Origin: Bolinopsis microptera
Lineage: Eukaryota > Ctenophora > Tentaculata > Lobata > Bolinopsidae
Reading direction: 5' to 3'
Assembly: GCF_026151205.1 (NCBI RefSeq)
Contig: NC_087073.1
Location: 5,663,001-5,727,000, forward strand
DNA: 64,000 nucleotides
Positions 48,941 to 61,412 of this stretch are shown piece after piece. The position numbers and the translations under genes were made by a program. Under the pieces are notes generated by a model, which worked only from the letters and a program-made list of their open reading frames with translations, was not told where the DNA came from and made no database searches. Within the stretch, counting starts at the first letter, position 1. Each line of letters opens with the position of its first letter.

Positions 48941-49888
48941 ACTTTCCTTTTTGGTGATTTTGTTTTAGGAAATTGTGGGGAAAATGAAAGCAGATACAAC
49001 ACTTTAAAATAAAATTATCAACGAGAAATAAGTCGTCGCAGAATCCTATCACTGGACTGCGGACACCGACAAATAAAAATGTACACGATCTAGATAGCCG
49101 AATATCTAGTTATTTCTTTAGAAAAGGTAATTTTACTCAGCGCATAGTTTGGCCTCAAGAACTAAACATATACCTAGGTGTAGATTGATCATCGTGATCC
49201 AGGGGTGTAGGAATGGTTTTCTTCATGAGGGGGCCCAAATCTTAGAGTTTTTCAAATTTAGCATGCGCTTTGGCCACAGCCTGAATTTCAAAAACAGCAA
49301 AACGTCAGTGTCAACCATGCCTGTAGAAAGTTTTAAGTTTATGGCAGGATGGCCTAAGTGAAGGCTGCATCTTGTCCAAATTTTTTTGGCAGATGGATAC
49401 TAAGTATGGCGAAATCGTTTTTGATGATTTTGCACGTGCAAAAGGCCTAGCTGAGCAATTTGGCAATAGAGATCATTTTCAAACACAGTTTCAAATGATA
49501 TGATTTTAAATGCATATTAGGGCCTGCAAGCAGCTCTTGCGAAATAAGTGTAGTTCGAAAAAGGGATGCATATTGTATTCTCTCGAAAAAATTTCAGGAA
49601 ATTTGCTTCCAGAACTGAAATCTAGCTTACAAATACAATTAACTTACATCATCTTTGCAGAATGTCCCACAATGTGCTGCAGCAAATCTACCGATTCACC
49701 AACAGAACTGTAAGATTAGGCAAAAAATATGGGAAAAACAAGGAATGTAAATTTAAACTACAAAGGGCAACTATCGTGCAGTTAGACTGCAGTTAGACAG
49801 GATAGGCCAAATGAGGCCAAAAAATTCCCTTTTCGCCCCTTGTTCAGATTTTATGTTACATACATGGCGAGATCTCCATCCAAAAGGA
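48941..49888. other. Intergenic, possible transposon debris
   Basis: It holds the 5' flank of the receptor at 48940. From about 49200 the sequence begins aggggtgtaggaatgg and ends near 49840 with cgccccttg, which faintly resembles hAT-type ends, but I could not confirm TIRs or a target duplication. Confidence 0.3.
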
Positions 49889-50350
49889 TTAGTCTGCGTC
49901 GACTGCGTCATTACTTTGTATTATAAAACTTCGGCGGGTAACGTTTCTCCATCCCTTTCGGTCTGCAGCTAATCTTCTCATACAATCAATCGTGAGTCCA
50001 TTACGATCCAATCTCTGCTCAGCATTCTCAATGAATACATCATTTAAGCTCTTCCTAGGCCTGCCTCTTGATCTCTTCCCATGCTTGGGTTTCCATTCAA
50101 GTAAATAGTTGGGCAACCGATCTTCAGGCATTCTACTGACATGTCCAAACCAACGCAGCCGTTTTGTTGTTATTATGTCAGCAAGGGCAGTTATTGATGC
50201 CCTTCTGAAAACATCCTCATTACTTACTCGATGGAACCACCTCACTCTCAGGATTCTTCTTAAGCAGTATTGATGGAAAGACTCCAATCTTCTTGTCTGC
50301 ACTTGAGTCGTGTTCCATATCTCACATGGCCATGACATTTTCCGAGCAAG
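49889..50350 (-). pseudogene. LINE reverse transcriptase C-terminal tail, 5'-truncated
   Basis: The frame to the stop at 49889 reads EIWNTTQVQTRRLESFHQYC, LRRILRVRWFHRVSNEDVF, LRWFGHVSRMPEDRLPNYLL, GRPRKSLNDVF and DRKGWR. This is the well-known tail of non-LTR retrotransposon polymerases (the cysteine-containing LRRIL, WxGHV and GRPRK blocks). The catalytic core is absent. The frame continues upstream to 50407, but those codons do not look like the element. Confidence 0.8.
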
Positions 50351-50785
50351 TGATGACAAATGAAGTAAGCAGAAATATCGGCAATGGATTACGGAGAATT
50401 TGGACAAAAAGAAAGTGACTGGTTATGAAACTGGAAAGATTTAAAAATGGTGTGTTATTTAAAGGTAAATCCCGTCTTTTAAAATGTTAGGTAAAAACTT
50501 ATGTTATCTTGTGGATTTGTGACAGGTGACACTGTACTAAAGTCATTGAAACAATGGATCATGCGTCAAGAGGCACTGTAATCTAATTAAGTAATTTAAC
50601 GTGAAGCATAATGGTCGTGAATTAAAATCTGCTTCGAATTACTGAAATTTATACTTTTTATCTACTCATGTGATATTATATTCGTCGTTAAAAGTAAACC
50701 CAAAACCAAAACTGTTTTGTTGTTAATATTTGCGGCCATAAGTCATGAGTAATAGTATAGTATTCGGTCATTTTATATTCAGTTG

Positions 50786-51550
50786 TAAATACCTTATCGG
50801 ACTTTATTTGAACGGACATTATGTGAACGGACATAATGTTGAACGGACATTAAGATGAACGCTCGAAGTGGTTCAAAATCATTAAAAATCCGAATTTATC
50901 CATCTTTTTTTCAATTTTAACAGATAATTTTTAATTCAATTTTTCATACAGCAAGTAAGAAAAGCAGTTGTTAGGCATTAAAAATGTTAAATGCTGTGCA
51001 GATGAGGTATGAAGGTACGTCGGCCATATCCCTCGGAAGATATCCCGGTTTTCGAATTCTATATCATCAAGATGGTTGGTATGGTAGAAGGTATCGTCGT
51101 TGACATGAACCACCGAAGGTAGCTTATGTCAAGTGGGGTCTACTGCCTACAGATAAAGCTCAAGTTGTACTTCAGGCATTCTAGTATCTCTGGTAGAGCA
51201 GTTGATATCGCTCATTACCCGGTACAGCTACGAGTTGGATAAACAACCAGTTGTAAGAGATCTACAAGATGTAGAGGTAGATTAATAGTAACTAAACTGT
51301 AAATTAAGAAAGTGCAGAAGTGCCATAATATGATATTTAGAATATTTAAATTTTATAATAACTTGTTATTCATTGATTCAATGATATAGTTTAGTCCGAT
51401 GATAGAACTTGAAATTAACTGAAATTTAAAAGTTGTCATATCCTAGACAGTAAGTGGAATAATTTTTGAAAATATCAACAGACTTTAATTTGGACGGACC
51501 TTAAACGGACGGACATTATTTGGACGGACATAGGTTCGATAAGGTATTAA
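50786..51550. mobile_element. Harbinger-like TIR element with TAA target and ACGGACATTA subterminal repeats
   Basis: The element 50789-51547 (759 bp) begins ATACCTTATCGGAC and ends with the near-exact reverse complement of ATACCTTATCGAAC. TAA flanks both sides (50786-50788 and 51548-51550). Near each end ACGGACATTA/ACGGACATAATG repeats three times or more. A 3-bp TWA duplication fits PIF/Harbinger. No transposase. Confidence 0.7.
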
Positions 51551-52633
51551 TAAGGAGGACAGTTATTTTGTATCCCTAGAAGAATGACAAATAAAAGTTT
51601 GTCCACTTAAATTGAGATGACCCTTCAGCAACTTATTTAGACATACATTTTATTTTGGGAACTGGATTCTGGAAGCGGAAGAGAAATGTTGAACGACAAC
51701 ATTGGACTTTTCGCTTATAGTTATATCTCGCCAGGGGAGCATTTTAACGCTATGCCATGTGATGTGATTCGGAATAAGCGTTCGACAATGTATCGATTTA
51801 GGTTGGATTCAACTGTCGGGAGCCCTTTTTAAAAATTTCAACGTTTGTTCGCTATTAGTATTATGTCCCTTTACTATTTTTCCTTCATTTAGACTCATCA
51901 GAAGTTGTTTAGCTGGCCGTTTATTTTTGTTCAAAATATTCTAATTCAATGTTATATTTATATTATATTATAAAAGGACAGGAATAAGAAACAGCCATGT
52001 GAATATTTTGAAGAAATTTGCACACCTTAGTCGGTAATATTATGAGGTAAATAGTAAAATACGCGCCAGCACAGCAGTACTGAAATACAGTAATAATATT
52101 ATTATTAAATGATAAGTACAGAATAATGTAAAATTACATCAAAAATTGACGAATGGCGACTGGCGTACGTCACCATTGCGTTGGTATCCGTATAAATATA
52201 TTTTATGCGTGCAGAGACTGAAACACTGTGCAGGCATTTAACGTGTATAACTAGATTCTACTGGTTTTTGTTGACGTACGCGTATTATATTTTGATCAAA
52301 ACCCGAAATACGGTAGAGTGGACTGTGGCTAGCGCAGCGTCTCCTTCTCTCAAACAAAAAAGTAGTAAAGCAAAGAAGTAAAATGTATATAAATGGCACT
52401 TCCCAAATGAAACCGAGAACAAAATTGGTCGCTCGCATTTAACCATTCTTGCACGATATTTAAAATGTTGTTATTCGTCTTAGTACTAATAATTTCTTAT
52501 TCAAATTCTAACAACCCAACAGGCAACAACTCAACAAGTTAATTATTTGCATTCGGACCACGACACAGCTAAATTTCATCATTCATTGAGTCGGCCTCAC
52601 GAAAACCAAATGACGATTTTAATCTCCTAAATT
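51551..52633. other. Intergenic, no gene seen
   Basis: Downstream of the LDLa receptor gene on the minus strand. AT-rich, without a credible frame or clear repeat. Part of it is the receptor's 3' untranslated region. Confidence 0.4.
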
Positions 52634-55600
52634 TCAGCTGTTTATTTGAGAGATCTCCTGCATTTCGATGTTCTCTTGTGGAGTAGTTATTACAGTTAGA
52701 GAGCGGAAGCTCGCAGTAAGCTCAAGTATTCTAGTGTTAGTCCGGGATAGTACCACCATAACTTTTGCTTTGAAAATATCGTTGTAGAGGAGGGGGTTAA
52801 TCACAGAGTTGATGGGTAGAATCACCATCGAGAAGACTGAATACCATAGTGTAGCATCAAGGATCTCTAGATAATGAAACATACAGATAATGATAAATGG
52901 AATCCAGCAGAGAAAGTCTGTTATGATTATGAAAGAAATCCGTTGGTTCATTCGCCTGTTTCTTTGACGAGTCTGTTTATCGTTTCTTCCGGAGGTCACA
53001 TTATTTGAAGATCGGGTAGATAGTATGCTGATAATGATGTAACAAATCGATATCACCACAAAACAAATGAAGTCCAGTGTTAGAATACCCCATACGAACG
53101 CCTGTTGTGGATCTGATCTCCGTATAAAGTATTTGAATAAACAAACTCCATCGTTCCCGTAGAATCCTACTTTTGTTTGAGTTTTTGTGAAATCCTCTGC
53201 CAGAGTATCATGGGAGAACATGTCAAAAACCATCCCATCTATTGTATCCCAACTTAAAATCCTATTATCCATGCGTCCGAAGTGTTCTTTGAATACTTGT
53301 GTGTGAGTCTCTTTGCTAACCAGGCCCCTAAAAAGCTTCAGTTCATTGTCATATCTTATTCCATTGACAAAGAAATCGTCAAAATATTTCATTATAGGAA
53401 TGGATGCTACTGTAGCTGATAAGACAAGAATGATTAAGTTTACAGCAATAACTTTGACAGAATTTTGTATAGAAACCCCTCCTGGAATTCTCATCGAGTT
53501 CCAGATGCCATGAACCCTCATCAAACTCAAAACAGTCATTGCCAACAGGGAAAGATGAGACCCAATGGTGCTTGTGACATCGAGTATAGAGCATTCGCTG
53601 CTTGAAAGCCAAGTAGTCTGGTCCTTACAGTACTCCTCACCATGGACTACTCCATCGAACAAAGATACTGCTAGGAGATATGATCTAACTAGGAGATCAC
53701 CTATACTTATCATGATGACTAATGATTTATTTGTCAGAGCAACAGTGGTTCTACACTTCTTGAATGATAAAATGCTGACAATTATTATTATGAGGTTTGC
53801 CATAATTGCCAAAAGACCGATTGTCCAAGAGAGGCCCTTCAGTGCAAATCCATCAAGTATTTCTTTTGAACAATCATCATTACACTCGTCTGATGAATCT
53901 AAACAATCAATCTTACCATCACATTTACTTGTTCTCGGTATGTAATGTCCAGAAGAGTTACACTTGAAATGATTAGTGCAGCGTGCTTCATCTGACCCAT
54001 CCCCACAATCATCCACTAGATCGCACACCTCTGAATAAGAGACGCATCTTATTCCATTGTCACAAACAAAGATATTGTTTATGTACACGCTGCTGTTTTC
54101 CCCTTTCGATTTCATAGCAAATGTGAGGTACTCGTTGTTGATAATGGTTCCTGCTCTGTCTGGATATTGACCAGGACAAGAGTTATATTTGGGGATGTTT
54201 TTCAATGGACAGGGAGAGTCGATGCACCTGCCAATACAACTAGTGTATACATATTGCTCGCCAAACATGTGATTGCAATTGATGTTGTCATTTGGTAAAG
54301 TTATCAATGGTTTTTCTAATCCAAAAATGGCACTATCGGGAAAGATGAATTGCTCAGAACTGCAAGTATGGGTTAGTTTCCAAATTTGCTTCAGGCCTTT
54401 CATGCAGTAAGACAAGCGCATACAAAGTCCTTGGTGATGGTTAATAACCGTTTTCATGACACCAATCGAACCTCTAGACGCTTGGCAGATTCTGTTTTCA
54501 TTTCCGCATGTGTCAATGCCGTCACATAGCTTGTTGAATTCGACAAATCCTGGTTTTCCAGTTCTGCACAGAAACACATTCTCACAAGTGCTATTGTTAA
54601 TCACGTATCTTCTGGTTTTACCGACTCCACAAGTCGGCCAAATATCTTTCTCGTCGTTACCGTCCATGCAATCCTTTATTCCATCTCCTAGCCATGCAAG
54701 AGGAAGTGGTTGACTAAAGGTTCCGTTTCCACCTCGCCTAACACAAGCTTTCAACGTTCTCGCTGAACAGATTAGGATTCTTTCATCACTTTGATCGTGG
54801 CAGTCTACCACCCCGTTACATAGATGGTGTTTGTGTACCCTACAGGATGGAGAAACTTGTTCACATGCGGTATCGATGCTATCATCACAAAATGCTAATG
54901 TTCCTTCTCCGCAGATTGTGTACTTTGATACCGTCGATATATAGCCATGAATTGCACAGGTCACACCAACCCTGGACTGTCCTGTGCAGTTGAATTTATC
55001 GACGTTATCACTACATAAAGGTGTTGGAGTGCATCTTGTTGTGTTAAAAATAGGAACCGTATAATCACTGTATAACGGGTAGTCATCATTAATATTCCCG
55101 ATTATATGTTTCTCGCATAGATTCATTTCGGATGTGATTTTAGGGTGGCACTTCATCATTATCTCATAAATACACCCATAATAGTCAAGTTCAATATCTG
55201 GGGGTACCATCATCCCCCTTTCATTTTTACAACATAAATGCTCATGGTGCCCTGTGCAAATGTATTCAGGTTTTACGTAAGTGGTTTTCCCAGTGTCACC
55301 TCGATAACAGTATTGACCATATGTGAGACCGTTGCAATTTGCTTCGTCTTCACAATCCCTTCTGTCACATCTATCATTGCAGATATAGTCGCGAAAGGTA
55401 ACTTCCCCACTTGGCAAGACAACAGTTTTATTACTAATCCTTGGAGTTGGAATTTTCTCTACCAACTCAGCTTCGACCTTATCCTGATAGTGATCGTTGA
55501 CATAAACTCGCCAATTACAAATAGCATTTTTGTAGGACTTGACTTGATTTTCCTGAAAACCGCATGCCTGATATGACTGGTGGTCATCTTCACACTTGTG

Positions 55601-56214
55601 GTCGAATTCACCGCTCATTGTGCCTCCCGAAATTGCCATTATTTCCATTCCACTGTACCATGCATTTGAATTGTGACACTTGAAGATATGACTTTTACAA
55701 ATCCATTTTAGGAAGCCTCCGTAACTTCCGATAACACAGGTCGCTGAAATAAAATTGAATATAATTGCCGATTGATTGTCTTATTCGATTTAAGAATAAT
55801 TGAATTGCAATGAAATAGCTTCTAGTAAGTAGTAACACTATTAACGCTAGTAACGCCAGTAACGCTAGTAACGATTGTATTTGTAACGATAGTAACGGTA
55901 GTAACGGTAGTAACGATAGTAACGCTAGTATAGTAGTTACGTTTGTAGCGCTACTAGTATAAGTACTGCAGGATGATGTTTCTGAATATCTTGATAAAAT
56001 CTAATAATAAAGATTTCACTTCTTAAATGGCTTAAAACTGTTACTGTTTCAAATTTATATAAAAAAAAGTTCCGAAATTTTTGCTTTTAACTTTTTTAAA
56101 CCTTTTTTATCCAGAATAAATTATTATACCTGTGACTGTATCGGAGCTGGAGCACAGGGATCGTTTGAGGAGTATCACTCGTGAAAGCAACAGAATTGTA
56201 GCTACCACTCTCAT
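52634..56214 (-). CDS. LDLa-repeat seven-transmembrane receptor, 2 exons, 1064 residues (copy 1)
   Basis: Exon 1 (56214-56130) encodes a signal peptide (MRVVATILLLSRVILL) and 28 codons plus one base. Exon 2 (55743-52634) completes the codon (phase 1) and the rest. The ectodomain (about 30-660) is Cys-rich with at least five LDLa modules, each with the calcium-binding C..CDG/CNG..DC.D.SDE pattern. Good ones are at about 329-354 (LCNGVVDCHDQSDE), 380-390 (IKDCMDGNDE), 589-617 (VCDLVDDCGDGSDE) and 620-649 (KCDGKIDCLDSSDEC). No leucine-rich repeats are seen, unlike LGR and relaxin receptors. Seven helices follow (about 665-1020) with a long second extracellular loop; TM3 ends LMRVHG instead of DRY, and TM7 has INPLLY (NPxxY). 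The TM core resembles LGR/GRL101-type class-A receptors. It probably acts as a surface receptor for an unknown protein or lipoprotein-like ligand. Confidence 0.92.
55744..56129 (-). other. Intron 1 of LDLa receptor copy 1, with 9-bp repeat
   Basis: Donor CACAG/gtataa and acceptor tttatttcag. At 55838-55935 it carries about ten AGTAACGNT units of 9 bp. The same repeat family sits in intron 1 of copy 2 (62149-62283) with different unit number and variants. Confidence 0.85.
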
Positions 56215-56481
56215 TTTACTATGTCGTTGACAGCATGCACAATTGAACTTGAATTATTATAATTAGCTTTTAGTTACATAGGTACTTATTCACTCGCTAC
56301 ATGAACCTTAGTTCAGGTCGTATTATTATTAAGGTTCGACAAGTAAACTGCGATTGGGTAATGAGATATATTTTGTATTTTACATTAGCTTTCAACTCAG
56401 TTTCATTATGTTTCATTTTATTATGTTTTATTTTAATGACAGATTTTCATTACATTGAACAATTCATTACATTGAACAATT
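56215..56481. other. Promoter-side flank of LDLa receptor copy 1
   Basis: The first roughly 75 bp upstream of the start codon (to about 56290) match the region upstream of copy 2 (61690-61762), so the duplication includes the proximal promoter. Next to the hAT-like element lies a 17-bp tandem pair (ttcattacattgaacaa twice, 56448-56481). Confidence 0.6.
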
Positions 56482-56603
56482 CAGTGGCGTAACACTAACG
56501 TTGCAATTGCATGTTGGCGCGCCCCGCCGAAAAAGCGCCCCCCCCCCCCCTATTGGCGCCCCTCCCCTTTTAAGCTTTTAGCGCCCATACCTAAAATTAG
56601 ACA

Positions 56604-57504
56604 AATTAGGTCAAGGTTGTTAAATACGTCAAATTTTCGTGAAATAATACGACGTATTCGGTTCTAATAAAGAATACGTCGTAATACGCCGGAATACGGT
56701 AATTTCTATGGATTGTTAAATACGTCCACGAATACGCCATAATACGCCGTAATACGCTGATTTGTCAAAATTAAACATTACACTAGCTGCGCGCCACGGC
56801 TTTTACTAAATCGCTCGCCCAAAAATTTCACGTGACTTTGGTTTTTTGGTTTTGCAGCCGTACAAAACGGTTTTACATAAATCCAAATCCCAACCCTAAC
56901 CCTAAGTCTAACCATAACCCCGAAGCTATCCATAATCTTAATCACAACCCTAACCCGAGCCCGGCCTAAATTAAAATAATCGAATTCACGTTTTACTAGC
57001 CTGTCACGTGACCAAAACGGTTTTTTGCCCATAACTCTCCGATCCAGGGAAGCATTTTAACCCTACGTCATGGGGATGATTCGGAATCAGCGTCCAAAAA
57101 TACACCTATCCAGATCACTTTCATGCCTAAAGGGCCTTTTCACAAGAATTTTCTTAAAATTTGGGCGAGCGATTTAGTAGGAGCGGCGCGCCACCCTCAT
57201 CATTGATCATGCATTATTAAAGGAGTGCAGTTATACATGATAACTTAAATTTGTAATCAAATTTCATGGATAATCCGATAAGCTAACATTTTTTGCGAAA
57301 TTATCAATTACATATTAATACATATTTAATGATTTTGATGTTCAGAATTTGAAGACCGTCCGCGATCAATTTCAACTTCAAGCCAAAAGCCGCGCAACAA
57401 CTTGCCGTAATACGGGGGAATACGTCAATTTTCGAGGATTAATACGTATTCGTATTCCAATACGTATTCCCTCCTAATACGTATTTAACAACCTTGAATT
57501 AGGT
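56604..57504. mobile_element. hAT-like element with CAAGGTTGTTAAATACG TIRs, nested
   Basis: The element 56612-57496 (885 bp) has perfect 17-bp TIRs CAAGGTTGTTAAATACG and the 8-bp target duplication AATTAGGT (56604-56611, 57497-57504), whose original single copy is visible in the relative near 37843. Subterminal AATACGTC/AATACGCC repeats occur near both ends. It contains the Mutator-like MITE below. Non-coding. Confidence 0.92.
56789..57194. mobile_element. Mutator-like MITE, copy 2, innermost of the nest
   Basis: The element 56798-57185 (388 bp) begins GGCTTTTACTAAATCGCTCG and ends CGAGCGATTTAGTAGGAGCG; the TIRs match at about 23 of 26 bases. The perfect 9-bp target duplication GCGCGCCAC flanks it (56789-56797, 57186-57194). 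It shares its interior with copy 1 at 35133-35364 and has an extra part with CCCTAACCCTAA-like sequence near 56893. Confidence 0.92.
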
Positions 57505-57660
57505 GATTTTAGAGGATACGCCGGCAAAATCTTTTAAAAAATGTGTTTCTGGATCAAAACGCGCAGTTTTGCTAGTACTGCAGTTAGGTTTTTCAAAATT
57601 GTCCCAAAGAGGTTAGGGGATGTTTCTTAGGTGTCAGAAGCTAATTTCCGTTTCAGGTTC

Positions 57661-57879
<219 letters not shown>

Positions 57880-57963
57880 ATTTTGGTTCTAACGTCTAGG
57901 GCTTATTCACAAACCTAATAATCCAAACCTAAATCCTAATAATCCTAACCCTAGCCAAGTATA

Positions 57964-60900
57964 AAGTAAGAGTGCAGCTCTTGAGCGGATATTACTTCCG
58001 CCCTTCCTAAAAAAGATTTGATATAAATTAGCCTAAATAGTAAATGTTACGAGCGTGTGTGATTACTTTAGTCTTTACACACAAATACTAAATATTTTCT
58101 AGAAGTCGAGTCCCAATTTCCAAATAACAGTTAAAACTAACTATTTCTACAAACAGTTTGTAAATAATCATGTCACTAAACGAAATGAAAGATTGCAATT
58201 ATCTACAACCTACTGAGTTATTAATGCACCAGTAGTTGTAGAGGATGGGTTATATATAATAATAATAAGCTACGACATGCAAGTTTAATTACTCATAATC
58301 AATGCACGTGCGACGAGCGGGCTACGGACATGACTTTAAATTGCTTATTACTTTATTATTATAGTCATAGAGAGATAAAAATAATGGATTTGCAAAGCAA
58401 GCATGTGTTGCAGACCTCTATGATCTGGAAGGGTCAATCAACAGTTATCACTGCAATCACTGCTAAGTACTAGTGCCTAGCTCAAGCTGTGGTGCGTGGT
58501 CAGCTGTTCTTGACTCTTAACTCTTTAAGATCTCAAACCCTTGGGAAATTCATTCGCCAATAATAAATTATTTGTAGGCCGTGAATGAATGGGACCGATG
58601 TTAGTCCGCTAATTAACAATAACAGTGATTATTCTTGTAAATATATTTATTTATAATTGTTAGTGCCGTTATACGTGTGATGGCTACGGACACTACAAAT
58701 CAAAGTGTGATAGCCACAGCAGTCTCAAATTAGAAGAAGTCCCTCAAGTAAAAGCTACAACGCTCCTGCTAACTTTTGCTACATTCAATGAGCTCACAAT
58801 GACTGAGAAATCAGGAAAACGATCAGGTAATCTGGCAGCAGATTGTTTCAGGAAACAAAGTGTAGAGATTTTAGGACACCATACTGTATCACGCTGATAA
58901 TAAAGGTATTGGTCATAAGTACCGAGGCAATACTCGGCACTAATGACTAACGATGCGTAACAATAATTTGCAGGCCGTTAGTGAATGGGAAAAAGTGATA
59001 GACAGGTTTTAGTCCGCTAATTAACAGTGGTTATACAGTATACTTATAAATATATTTATTACATTGATCATGGCGAATGAATTTCCCAAAAGTTTAAGAA
59101 CAACTACCGGCCTCACACCACAGCTTGAGCTAGGCGGTCAAAGGCAGTGATTACTGTTGATTGACGATGCCAACCCTTCCAGATCTGATAGCTCTGCAAC
59201 GCGAACGATCATTTCGTCTTCGAAGCGAAGCAAGCATGATAATACGTGTTGCGCGTCGAAGCGGCGATGCAGTCCTCCAATTATCTTAACGGCATAATAT
59301 CTACCTAAATATAATCTACACTGGATATATTCGAACAAATATGCTTTGTCTGAGTATCTATAATAAGCAACTTAAAGTCAAGTCCGTAGCACGCTCAACA
59401 CAGTTGCACTAATTATGAGTAATTAAAGTTGCATGTTGTAGCTTATATTAATATTTAATATGGAAACCATTTTTTAGTAGAGAGCAAACTTGCCACATAG
59501 GTCCAGGATGATCATCCTGTACCTATATTATTATAACTACTAGTGCTGGTAGTGGTACATTAATAACTCTGTAGGTTGTAGATAATCACAGTCTTTTATT
59601 TCGTGTTGTGATGATTATAGTCCGAGACGAAAGGGAAATTCGTTAGTTGTATAAACTGTGTCAAGCCAAAAACCGTTTTTCGGCCATATTTCCGAAAATA
59701 AGCATTTTAAGGTATGTAATGCTTCATAAATCGTATATAAATATTGGTATCATATATAGTATATACTACTATTAGGCACATTTTGTGGTATCTGAATAAT
59801 CTCTACGATCTTCCTGCAGCGCCAAAATACAAAAATTCGAGTGACCGCGAATTACCCTGGAAAAGGGTGTGGCCCAAAACGCCCTCATGGCATTGAATAC
59901 AAAAATACCACGAAGTTCAAATGTTTTAAGCATCGTCTAGAGAAGTGATAAGCGTCGAGAAATAGCTTTTAACACAAAAAGCTAACGAGGTGGCCTTTTA
60001 GAACGGTTGGTCTCCGACTTTTACTTACAAACTGTTTGTAGAAATAGTTAGTTTCAACTGTTACTGTTACTGGGGACTCGACTTGTAGAAAAGATTTAGT
60101 ATTTGTGTGTAAAGAAATCACACACGCTCGTAACATTTAGGCTAATTTATATTAAATTAACTTTCCCAACCTAAAACAGATCAGGCAAGATCCACTAGAA
60201 AAACTTCACATCTCGTTTCTCAAGTGGACTCTCAACGTCAATAAACAAACATCAAATGCGGCAATTTGGGGTGACACAGGACGCTACCCTTTGGCGATAG
60301 AGCTATCATCCCAAGTGTATAACTACTGGGAAAGATTAGATAAAATGGAGAAAGCTGGATCTAACAGTCTTGTGCGACATGCCTTCAAAGAGCAACGCAG
60401 CCTCAGTCTTTCTTGGAACACCAACATCGAGACTGCACGGTCGGTTCTAAACCAACCCAATGGACATCATCTAAAACTCTCACCTTCACAAATCAAAGAA
60501 GCGATGCGTTCCAACTTCAGGCAGATATGGAACACTGAGAGATGGAACAACAAGAAACTAATGTTCTACAACACCATAAAGATGAGTTTTGGCTATGAGC
60601 AGTACCTCAATAATATGAATCTGTCGCACGCTGAATCCAAAAAGCTGGCTCAATTCAGATCAAGCTCACACAATTTCAATATTGAGACAGGACGTCATGG
60701 AACCCACAAAAGAAACCAGATCGTACCTCGGATATGTAAAGCTTGCTCAACAGAGGACATGGACATGCTCGAAAATTTCGCAGAAATGCCATTCTTCGAC
60801 CCCATCATCGAAGATGAGGTACACGTCCTCCGGACCTGCTCCCTGTATGAAGACTACCGACACCGCTTTAGTCAGAGAGCCAAAACCTGTCTTTTCGCTA

Positions 60901-61412
60901 ACTTAGAGGGGCTATTCACAGATGCCAGCCTCATAAGAGAGACAGCGAGGTTCTTGGTGAGAGCAAACAACAGGCGTTTCCCGAAGAAGGAAGTCACTAA
61001 GAAGGATCTGCTGAAGTCCAGCTGTAAAGTCCCCGCTACACCTCAACAGAACTCCTCTGCGGACACGTGACGGTCAAGTCGAGCTTCATTTCATTTCATA
61101 TCACGATCACCATATCATATCATTTTGGAACATGTTCATGGGAATTAAATTATTTTATTTGCACTTGTTTCTCTTTCAACAAAAGATGTGACGAAGTTAA
61201 ATTTTTATGATTTTTAAATTTTTATTTTAAGAAAACTCTTGCACATTATTTATTTATTTATTTCTATTGTATTGATGTATAGTCAAGACGTGAGTGTTAG
61301 GGCTCTCATTGACAAATTTATGTTTAATCCTGTTTAATCCTGTTTAATCCTGTTTATTGAATCTTTTTTAGGGAGGGCGGAATTTATATCTGCTCAAGAG
61401 GCACTCTTACTT
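57964..61412. mobile_element. Foldback (long inverted repeat) element, about 2.2 kb plus a LINE insertion
   Basis: The left tip AAGTAAGAGTGC, then ctcttgagcggatat and ttccgcccttcctaaaaaagatt, is mirrored by the right tip at 61360-61412. Further in, 58018-58165 is mirrored by 60030-60160, and 58198-58560 by about 59090-59580. The centre has a direct repeat as well (58558-58665 and 58957-59060). The right arm is split by a LINE fragment (60160-61350). No transposase was found. It lies between the two divergent LDLa receptor genes. Confidence 0.75.
60156..61070 (+). pseudogene. LINE reverse transcriptase C-terminal fragment in the foldback arm
   Basis: The frame is open from 60156 to the stop at 61070 (about 304 codons, no true start). 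It reads LEKLHISFLKWTLNVNKQTS, NAAIWGDTGRYPLAIELSSQ, then W....RSNFRQIWNTERW, LAQFRSSSHNFNIETGRH and CKACSTEDM, with EDEVHVLRTCSLYEDYR near the end. This is the C-terminal region of Jockey-like non-LTR retrotransposon polymerases, with a Cys/His cluster. The catalytic core is missing. After the stop, the element ends in three TGTTTAATCC units (about 61319-61350), a typical LINE 3' tail. Confidence 0.8.

Larger units (their letters stand above)
56482..57607. mobile_element. Broken hAT-like element (family of 37743-38992), host of nested insertions
   Basis: It begins CAGTGGCGTAAC and GGCGCC-rich sequence as at 37743, and continues with ctaaaattagacaaattagg. It is interrupted by the element at 56612-57496 and resumes with the aattaggtgattttagaggatacgccgg block and caaaacgcgcagttttgctagta up to gtccca at about 57607. 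The right TIR is missing, replaced by unrelated sequence before the GA microsatellite. It lacks the LINE insertion present in the other copy. Confidence 0.85.

Noticed and set aside
49200-49850. Possible hAT-like element starting aggggtgtaggaatgg
   Set aside because: I could not find a matching inverted end or an 8-bp duplication.
52634-55648. Starting the receptor at MEIMAISGG inside exon 2
   Set aside because: That start lacks a signal peptide. The upstream exon at 56130-56214 supplies one with perfect splice phase, in both gene copies.
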